DNA of 64,000 nucleotides from Heliocidaris tuberculata (lineage: Eukaryota > Echinodermata > Echinoidea > Camarodonta > Echinometridae). Under the pieces are notes generated by a model. That model searched no databases and was not told the DNA's origin. It saw nothing but the letters and a program-made list of their open reading frames with translations. Below are positions 56,557 to 64,000 of this stretch, one piece after another. Numbering within the stretch: the first letter of the stretch is position 1; each line of letters begins with the position of its first letter. The position numbers were made by a program, and so were the translations under genes. The DNA is taken from assembly GCA_025618425.1 (NCBI GenBank), contig CM046850.1:3941986-4005985 (forward strand), written 5' to 3'.

Positions 56557-56989
56557 CTGGATAGAGATATGATAGACACAAGAACAAAAGACAGATGAAA
56601 AGAAGGTGGATAAATCTGTAGACTGATAATATGAAAATTGGGACAATCTATAATCTAGGGACTCACATTTTTTTGCTAAAAGCACATCAGAAAAAGAAAA
56701 AAAAAATTTTTTTTTGCTTGCCAGAGATTACTGAAGCAAAAAGGCTCTTGAAAAATGAGAGAACTTTTTTTTTCCTTTTGTTTGTCAAAGAGTTTGGGAC
56801 AAAAAAAAAATGCATCTGGTAAATGGTGGGATGTTTTGTTTGTTTGTTTGTTTGTGTTGTTTTTTGGGCGAGGGGGCAGGGCTTGTCAGAGATTTAGCAT
56901 GATTTTTGTTGCTTGTCAAAGATTTTTGGACTAAAAATAATATCCATGTGATAAATGTTAGTATGCTTTGTTTGTTTATTCATTTTATT

Positions 56990-57245
56990 GTTTCTTTTTC
57001 GTTGTTTCTGTATCCATGGATGTGATCTTTGCACTCATGTGGTCAGAAAATCACATAAATGGACATTGTCAAATCCAGGATTCTCTGGGGGAGGGGAAGG
57101 GGGGTAGGGCTTGTCAGAGATTTTTTTTTACCTCTGCCCCCCCCCCCCCCCCCCCCCCAAGAGAATCCTGGATTTGACAATTTGCCCATTTAAGTGATTT
57201 TCTGACCACATGAGTGCAAAGATCACATCCATGGATACAAAAACA
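56990..57245. repeat. Inverted repeat around a poly-C run
   Basis: GTATCCATGGATGTGATCTT and CACTCATGTGGTCAGAAAAT on the left are mirrored by ATTTTCTGACCACATGAGTG and GATCACATCCATGGATAC on the right. A run of 22 C (57137-57158) is in the middle. The stem is about 110 bp. Confidence 0.8.
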
Positions 57246-57469
57246 ACGATTGAACTTGAATTGTGTACTTATATAGCTGACGTGCAGGACTTGTGTGACC
57301 AGGGCTGAACTTTTTCACAAGTTTAACACAGTTTACACAAACAATAATGAACCTTGAAGCCTGTCATAATAACTTGGCATGTGCAAACATCATTTAAACT
57401 TTGAAACCTGCAATGGTAGCAATTTCACTTTACAACAACATGTTTTCCTTTTGCAGTCATGTATAGGAT

Positions 57470-58842
57470 TTAAAGGGTACCAATCACCAAAAAAAATATT
57501 TTAGAGGTTCCGTTCTGCTATACCATACAGTATGTCCCAACAAAAATTATAATCTGACTTTCAGCAACGATAGCTTTCAAAATTATGAAATAATCAGAAT
57601 ACTGTTTGGGGTTGCGATACTACAACTAATTATCTGTATTTCAGCGAAATCCCCATCCGATTTGGTTCACTAGTCACAAAGAAATAGGGATTTTTGTAAC
57701 GTATGTCATAAGTCCCTTCCATCCAAGTTTGGACAAGAGGGAGACACACAAAGCAAAATTCCACACTCCTTTCAAATGGTTTGAAAAGGAACTTACTGTT
57801 TTGTTTTTATCTGCTATAAATACTTTGGCAATACTTCATTTATCATCATAATTATCATTGTTGTTTTTGTTAAATTTTTTTAATATTCAGATATTTTGTC
57901 CGAAAAGAAATAAATCATGAATGTAAAAAGCAGTTTTCAGAGTCTTAAACATGTTGCATACCTGCCAACCCTCAATAGGGAAAAATAAGAATCTTGCAAG
58001 GCAAAATTAGAAATGCAGTGCATATTGTATGCTTTCACACAGAAGTTTTCATGAAAAGAGAGGAATCTAGGGCTCTTCACATTAAAGGTGAAAGATAGGA
58101 ATCATTCCGCTAAAATAGGAATGGTTAGCATTTGTAACTGAACATGAATGATTCAACAAAATTTTGAACCTGATGAATAAAATGACTTGTCTTGATCTCT
58201 TTAGGAAGATATTCTTTACATCATTATTTACCTTTCTTAAATTATAATAGTACGCAAAGAATTTAAATATGTCAGTAAACACGTCTATTGTGAACAAAAT
58301 CTCCCACTCATGTGGATGCTAAAAGATGGAAGAAAGGGACCCATGACATGCTTTGCATGAATCCCTATTTCTACGTGACTATTGGACCAAATCGGACAGT
58401 CTTCACTGACTGGTACAGAAATAGTTATAGTTTCATAATCCAGTATGACTTGTCATATCGCAAAAAACAATTTCTTTCGTAATTGACACCCAAATGCCGA
58501 TTGTAATTTTTTTCTGTATATTCAAAATAAGAGCTTCAAATACTACATTTACATGTACTTCTTTAAAGAGATATTGCGAGTTCAAATATATTCTCATTAA
58601 ACATTAAAGTGACTAGCGAGTAGACTAGTCGAGACACACCCGTACGCATTCGCATAGAAGAGGGCACACATGGAACCCAAGTCCGAATTGGGCTCCATAC
58701 GTCAGGATTCATGTTATTCTTTATTTTCTTCATACTTCTTGACTGTTAACCCAAACAATACCAGGCAAATTTATTTGAGGTTGTTTTTTACACATTCTAG
58801 CTGCATATTAATTTTCTTTTCAAGGTGATTGGTACACTTTAA
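57470..58842. mobile_element. TTAA foldback element, long form (1.37 kb)
   Basis: It starts TTAAAGGGTACCAATCACC and ends GGTGATTGGTACACTTTAA, so its ends match the 14219-14597 element. The interior is much longer, AT-rich and non-coding. It may be a fuller member of the family or contain another insertion. Confidence 0.7.
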
Positions 58843-59597
58843 ATTCACTATCTCAAATTATATTAGAATACAGCACTAAAATAATAGGAAACGGTGCATT
58901 TGCAGCATTTTTTAATTATTCAAAATGCACTTCCAGGGGGATGCATTCCCATATATCTCAATAATATCTAAACTTAATAATGCGCAAGATTTGATCTTGG
59001 GGGAAAATAATATTTCTAACCATGCAGAGAGGTTAATTTCTGGGACAACATAAAAATACTGGATAAGTTTTCAAGATTCTTCACTAATATTCCAGGAAAT
59101 TTGACTTGAAGGCAAGCAAGATGTGCAGACAGCAGTACATCCTAATTTTGAAAAGGTCCCTTTACATCCTAAGGAGCTAAGAGGGTGTCAAATCGGTTAA
59201 AAGATGAGGGATCTGGCTCAAATGAACCCATGACACTTTTGGAATGGACTGAAGTAATCGTACTCAGGACAAGCCCTACTTTTAAGTTGCTATGGCAGCA
59301 ACTACGGTTGCCTTCAGCTGCATCTTTGGTCGATTTGACTTGAAGCAAGATGCGACATAGAGCCCAATTTTGAAGAGGTCCTCGTTATGTCCGGAAGAAT
59401 GAAGAGGGTGTTCAAAAGATGACGGATTCATCTCAAAGGATTCATCTCAAAGGAACCCACGACACCGAGGGATGGACGGAAGAATTTCACGAATCACGGT
59501 TGATTAAACTCTTTAAAGACTGCTAGAGTGGTTCTCCTACCAATCAGGGGTGCATGCAAGGTATCTCATGGGTTATTCCGTAGTATGAGGAGGTATG

Positions 59598-59981
59598 GAC
59601 AGTGGAAACTCACTAGGACGAGGAGCTTGGGACCATGAAAATTGCCTTGTTATATCAGGAATCTCCTTATATTAGGGTAAAACAAAATGAATGCGACAGC
59701 GTCTCCTATATGACCTTTGACTTTCGTAACCCAAAATCTAATCAGATCGTCTTCCTATGGTGAAGTTTGAAGTTCATACCTCATGTGGTTCCTGAGTTGT
59801 TGCTAGAACGAGAAAGCGGGACAGACGGACGGACAACCCAAAAACATAATGCCTCCAGCACCGCCTTTGGTGAGCGGAGGTATAAAAACAAAATAACATA
59901 AACACCAATGACCAGCCAAATGACCTTGTTATATCATTAATCTTGTTATATTGGAGCTCTTTATAGTGAGCTTCCATTGTA
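59598..59981. mobile_element. Pogo-like MITE carrying a nested insertion
   Basis: It has family ends (CAGTGGAAACTCACTAGGAC; AGTGAGCTTCCATTGTA). It is interrupted by the 196-bp insert at 59689-59884; the neighbouring copy at 60055-60240 shows the uninterrupted form. Confidence 0.75.
59689..59884 (-). mobile_element. 196-bp retroposon-like insert with 10-bp target duplication
   Basis: AAAACAAAAT stands on both sides (59679-59688 and 59885-59894). Read on the minus strand it begins TATACCTCCGCTCACCAAAG and contains GGCATTATGTTTTTGGGTTG and TCCGTCCGTCTGTCCCGC, a motif I recall as a common dispersed repeat in marine invertebrate genomes. The direct duplication and lack of inverted ends suggest target-primed insertion (SINE-like). 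Confidence 0.75.
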
Positions 59982-60054
59982 CTCGTTATTACATTAGACA
60001 ATAATGTACAGTTTACAACTTCCTTTTTATGAAACACTGACTGTACAACATGCG

Positions 60055-60240
60055 AGAAACGCACTAGGACGAGGACCTTGGGACCATGAAAATTGCCTTG
60101 TTACAGTATATTAAGAATCTCCTTATATCAGGGTAAAAAATCAAAAGAACATAAAGAACTGGGACCAGCAAAATGATCTTGTTATATCATTAATCTTCTT
60201 ATACATGTATTGGAGCTCTTTATAGTGAGCTTCCATTGTA
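60055..60240. mobile_element. Pogo-like MITE
   Basis: GAAACGCACTAGGACGAGG and AGTGAGCTTCCATTGTA ends; same family as above. It and its flank (CATTAGACAATAATGTACAG) form a segmental duplication with 59598-60060. Confidence 0.65.
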
Positions 60241-60462
60241 GTTGTTATTACATTAGACAATAATGTACAGTTTACAACTTGCTTTTTACGAAAAACTGAT
60301 TGTACAACATATATGCGAGAAATGTTCCAACACTAAACTATTAAAATTCAAACTTCAGTGGACCCAACCCTTTACTTAACCCTAACCATAATCCTATTCC
60401 TAATCCTAATCCCAACCTAAAACCTAAAACCTAAAAATACACCAACCCTATAAATATCTAAC

Positions 60463-61011
60463 TTAAAGGGAAAATCCACCCTGGTTACAGGTTGATTTTA
60501 AAAGAAGCAGAAAAATTAAAGAAACATATCCGTGAAGGTTTGAACAAACTACGATAAGAAATAAGAAAGTTATGAATTTTTGAAGTTGTAATCAATCAAA
60601 CACAAACTGGCAACTCCAGGATGTATCTTGCGAGCTCCTCTCCCATTTGCCCTGTACCCCAACAATCATTAATTTCCATTTTCTCTAAAGAAAATATTCA
60701 ATCATACATGCACCTTAGATATAATCATTGCTCATATGTTTTTTTACACAAAACCTGCATGAAACAAATCTATTCCTTCATCAAAAACGAAGAAAATGAA
60801 ATCTATGAGATTTTCTGTACTGAGCAAATGGGAGAGGAGCTCACAAGATACGTCACAGAGTTGCCACTTTGTGTTTGATTGATTACAACTTCAAAAATTC
60901 ATACTTTCTTAATTCTTTTCAGATTTTGCTCAATCTTTCACTAATCTGTTTTTCTCATTTTTCTTCTTTTATTCAAATCAACTTCATACCAGGGTGGACT
61001 TTTCCCTTTAA
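60463..61011. mobile_element. TTAA foldback element (AGGGAAAATCCACCCTGG ends)
   Basis: TTAAAGGGAAAATCCACCCT and AGGGTGGACTTTTCCCTTTAA are inverted, and the arms extend at least 180 bp (GCGAGCTCCTCTCCCATTTG / CAAATGGGAGAGGAGCTC). The ORF at 60621-60878 spans its centre and was rejected. Confidence 0.8.
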
Positions 61012-61339
61012 GCCCAGAGCATACATTGAATTACAATGACAAAACAATGGTTGATGAGTCAGAAGTATATTTTGTCATGATCATTGATTATGTTCAATAC
61101 TACCCTTGTACGATTTCCTTTTCATCTAACAAGAATAACATTGATAATTTCGTCAAGGGCAACATTTTGTTACCGTTTAGTCTGTGAAAGACTAAAAAAT
61201 AATCCATTTGCTTGGTCTGAATTCTTGAACAAAGTCACATGGATTTTTAAAAAATGTTTGTCCCTTATTCCTTAGGATTTCCAAATTTGAAATCAATCAG
61301 CTTCCCTACCTCAAACTGGCACCAATTATTCTTACAGGA

Positions 61340-61925
61340 TAATGAAACCCTGGGGGACAATCAATTTTAATGAAAAGAGAGGATAGAGAGAAGCAATTTT
61401 TAAAAAGTTCCATCAAAATTGGTTACGAAATGAGAAAGTTACGAAAGTTTGAAAAGTCTTAATTTACATGTACTTTCTATGGCAATCCTCAAATTGGCAA
61501 TGTTGCTTCAAAGTGACAGGTTTAGTAGTATAACTCTCCATATGTTTTGTACACAAAATTTCATATTTTCCCCATTATCTTTCTAGGTGCAGCTTGTCTC
61601 CTTCTTAGCTCGAGATATACCATGGGAAAATGTATTTGACACAACATATGTTGAGTTCACAAAAAGACAAGCAGCATCTTTAGAGATAATGGAGAAAATA
61701 TGAAATTTTGTGTACAAAACATATGGAGAGTTGTGCTACTAAACCTGTCATTTTGAAGCAACATTGCCAATTAGAGGATCACCATAGAAAGTAATTTGAG
61801 ACTTTTCAAACTTTCATAACTTTATCATTTCGTAACCGATTTTGATGGAACTTTTCAAAAACTGCTTCTCTCTATCCTCTCTTTTCATTAAAATGAATAT
61901 TTCCCCAGGGTTTCATTCTACTTTA
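61340..61925. mobile_element. About 585-bp foldback related to 296-888
   Basis: AATGAAACCCTGGGG and CCCCAGGGTTTCATT mark the ends. The arms share GAGAGAAGCA, ATTTTGATGGAACTTTT and CACAAAATTTCATATTTTCC with inverse copies. Its organisation (cell-type wording GGGAAAATNTGAAA..., TTGAAGCAA) parallels the 296-888 element, but the sequence has diverged. Confidence 0.7.
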
Positions 61926-62255
61926 ATTTCCACTCTTAGTTTGAAACAAATTGAAAGTATATAACTTGAACCAATGTGCATGAAATTAAAAAAAAATAAT
62001 AACAGAAAAACTGCCAATTTGTACACGAAAATAGTGATTATATATTTTACACTGCATTGCCAATTTAGAAGGTTTAATGATTAGTTACAATTAAAGCATT
62101 ACAGCATTAGAAGAAATATACTCAAAATTCTCAGTGATTTTTGTGTGTAATTCCTAGCATTCTGGGTCACAAGATAATGCAAAAATGCCACTATAAGGAG
62201 ACACGGCACAGCTATGAGATATACAGTTTGCAAGTTTGGAACAAAATATCTTAAA

Positions 62256-62440
62256 TCAATTCAATTCAATTCAATTTTATTCGTCCATCAATAATATCAA
62301 GGAAATTTAGCATGGGATTTTTACATACAATATGATCGTGTATACATGTAAAAAAAGAACAAAAGATATAAATCACAAATAATTGCATACCAAATCAGTG
62401 GAAAATTATACATAACATAACATGACTCCGACACTATAGC
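62256..62440 (-). mobile_element. Probable LINE/SINE 3' tail with (ATTGA)n
   Basis: On the minus strand a short unique segment ends GGACGAATAAAATTGAATTG followed by ATTGA repeats, like a non-LTR retroposon 3' terminus. There is no coding support. Confidence 0.4.
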
Positions 62441-62702
62441 CGTATTGCACGACATAGTAAAAAAAATCCATAAATTTTCAACTGTACATGCATACAGTAT
62501 CAGTGCATATAACTGGCAGAATCAGAGTGCACACATTTGCACAACTGTATCCTGAATTTTCAAGGTTATCGTATACTTGTATTGTATTGCGATTTTGTTA
62601 AGGTTATCATTATTGTATTATTTCACGTTTGTTAAGCTTATCAATTATCAATTGGAGCATAGTTATGAGATGTCAAAAATAATTTCCATTTTTATGCAGT
62701 GC

Positions 62703-63126
62703 TTAACCCTTTAGAGACAATTGAACTCATTTTGCAGTTTGGCTCAATAACTTTTGATTCAGTGCTCTAAAAAATATACCAGATGTACATGTATGAGCAG
62801 AAAGAGCAAAAATTTCGGCACACAGCGCCCTTTTTGTTGCATGACCGTTTTCCATTTGATGCCAGGAATTTTAAAAAGGAGATTAAACTTTAAAAATCCA
62901 TCAATTGGCAACACATTGAGAGGTTCAAAATCTTTGCCTTTCATCAAAATTGGCAATATTTTTTTCAACTTTGTGACAAAGTTGCTAACCATGTATGTTG
63001 TTTTCAAAGACATTTACAGTTTATTAGAACCATGTAGTATTTAGAGAAAAATATTATTGTTGCCAATTTGAAGAACAAAATGTGATCAACGTAGCCCTTA
63101 AAAAATTCCTGTCATGAAAGGGTTAA
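62703..63126 (+). mobile_element. TTAACCCTTT-type MITE
   Basis: It runs from TTAACCCTTTAGAGACAATT to CATGAAAGGGTTAA, with the family interior (GTTTGGCTCAATAACTTTTG). ORFs at 62754-63044 are present in other copies too and are not genes. Confidence 0.75.
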
Positions 63127-63172
63127 CTCGGTCTACAGCTGCTATTTTGGCTGAAAAAATGGCATCACTTAC

Positions 63173-63226
63173 AATACAAGGGTAGGTCATACAACAGTTA
63201 TGAGGCCTCCCTTCACGTGTCGTAAT
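63173..63226 (-). CDS. Possible 18-codon upstream exon of TBC1D24
   Basis: A 54-bp open stretch is bounded by TTTTCTTATAG on the acceptor side and GTAAGT on the donor side, phase 0. It reads ITTREGRPHNCCMTYPCI. Phase matches the start of the 56556-56458 exon, and the CMTY part is loosely reminiscent of a segment before that point in TBC1D24 proteins. Similarity is too weak to be sure, and it may be fortuitous. Confidence 0.3.
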
Positions 63227-63879
63227 CTATAAGAAAACAACAGTTAACCTGGATGAGGAATCGACAGGAGGCATTTCAGTCAATTTACACCCAATTCGCC
63301 CAATATTGTGTTTAAAATATGGCTTAATTGATGTTGAAAACACTTCTAAGTGACACTTTCCGAGAAATTTAAATGCTTCTCTCCATTCCCAATTAGTAAG
63401 AGTCATTGTTGCAGTAATCAACGATTTCCAAATAAGGAAGCCAACGTTGTGGGTGATAAATGAAACCGTGCACTTAGATTCTGAAAGTAAAAGCACATCT
63501 AGGTCTGTTTCTACCACAAACCAATTACAATGACATTGATTGAGGTAATTTATACCATGGACAGACAGAAAATATTTAGACTAGGTACTTTTCATGCAGG
63601 GTATATGAAGACTGTAGATATAGACCTTCATGTGAAGATTGTGACTTAAAGATAAATTTGAGTGCTGGTCATGCAATTATATTTATGAAAGAAACTTTCT
63701 CAAAGCAACTGGTAAATGTTGATTATATCGACATATGAATTGGTGTTTACTGTGAGGTTTTTGAATCATCAAAATGATAAGAAATCGACCCACTCTCGCT
63801 GAGAAGCACATGCACTGCGCAGAAAAATGGGTATACAATGTATGGGTCTGCACGCACATATGGCATTAAATGGTCGGGC

Positions 63880-64000
63880 CGAACACTTCAGCTATTTCTT
63901 GTCATATTTCATATACGAGGGCACTTGAAGAGCAATCCTTTCCAGGGGACATTTCTACTGTGATGTTCTTCCAAACTGATCTAAGAGAAATGAGAAAGCT
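63880..64000 (-). mobile_element. Dispersed repeat related to 29930-30090, truncated by window
   Basis: The reverse complement shares AGCTTTCTCATT, TTTGGAAGAACATCACAGTA, TGCCCTCGTATATGAAATAT and AGAAATAGCTGAAGTGTTC with the copy at 29930-30090. Confidence 0.5.

Larger units (their letters stand above)
56556..63172. other. Large TBC1D24 intron or upstream region filled with repeats
   Basis: No TBC-domain exon was recognised upstream of 56556. Repeats listed separately cover most of it. The sequence between them (for example 58850-59590) contains small local duplications such as GGATTCATCTCAAA twice at about 59425-59455. I see nothing else. Confidence 0.4.

Noticed and set aside
60621..60878. 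85-residue open frame on the plus strand
   Set aside because: It spans the centre of a TTAA foldback element, and its ends are inverted copies of each other.
63227..63517. 96-residue minus-strand open frame
   Set aside because: No recognisable family, no supporting splice phase with TBC1D24 and no relation to other sequence here. Its 3' part only touches the acceptor of the candidate small exon.

Overview
This is a eukaryotic, almost certainly metazoan, chromosome segment. It is AT-rich, its genes are split by GT-AG introns of roughly 0.5-7 kb, 3' UTRs are long, TACATGTA-like words and long poly-G/poly-C runs are frequent, and short inverted-repeat transposons are very dense. This texture and the repeat types suggest a marine deuterostome, most likely an echinoderm such as a sea urchin. 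That is an inference from style; no species marker was identified.

Five genes can be read. Left to right: (1) the 5' half of IFT81, minus strand, six coding exons at 1198-5362, continuing off the left edge; (2) a complete SPCS2 (signal peptidase complex subunit 2), plus strand, five exons at 7788-12528, divergent from IFT81; (3) a small CAP-Gly domain protein, minus strand, five exons at 18775-23575, convergent with SPCS2; (4) an unrecognised plus-strand gene, four exons at about 28892-35702, whose C-terminus resembles the lysine-rich tail shared by PYM and eIF2A; (5) the 3' two-thirds of TBC1D24, minus strand, seven exons at 44425-56556, with the end of the TBC domain followed by the TLDc domain. 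The remaining 5' exons of TBC1D24 should lie to the right. All exon chains were checked for phase: SPCS2 sums to 588 nt (195 codons plus stop), the CAP-Gly gene to 819 nt (272 plus stop), the TBC1D24 part to 1095 nt (364 plus stop), and the IFT81 part to 257 codons plus one base. The genes are housekeeping or cilium/vesicle genes and do not form a functional cluster.

The rest is mobile DNA. Several families end in TTAA and belong to piggyBac-like or similar TTAA-targeting non-autonomous elements: the TTAACCCTTT family (five copies), the TTAAAGGTA family (three copies), and larger foldbacks. TA-flanked CAGTGGAA elements of pogo/Tc1 type occur at least eight times. There are two kinds of SINE (one tRNA-like, one with a 7SL/Alu-like head), a LINE 3' end, a 2.4-kb element with CAGAGCTGCC termini and a 6-bp target duplication that sits inside an older transposase relic, and assorted microsatellites.

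The most interesting observations are: an AT-AC U12-type intron in SPCS2; four TTAA elements from two families lying 7-21 bp downstream of 5' splice sites in three different genes; partial exon duplications just upstream of the real exon in both IFT81 and SPCS2; the nested transposon with an exact 6-bp duplication; and the 7SL-like SINE. No bacterial-type system, CRISPR array or viral gene was seen.
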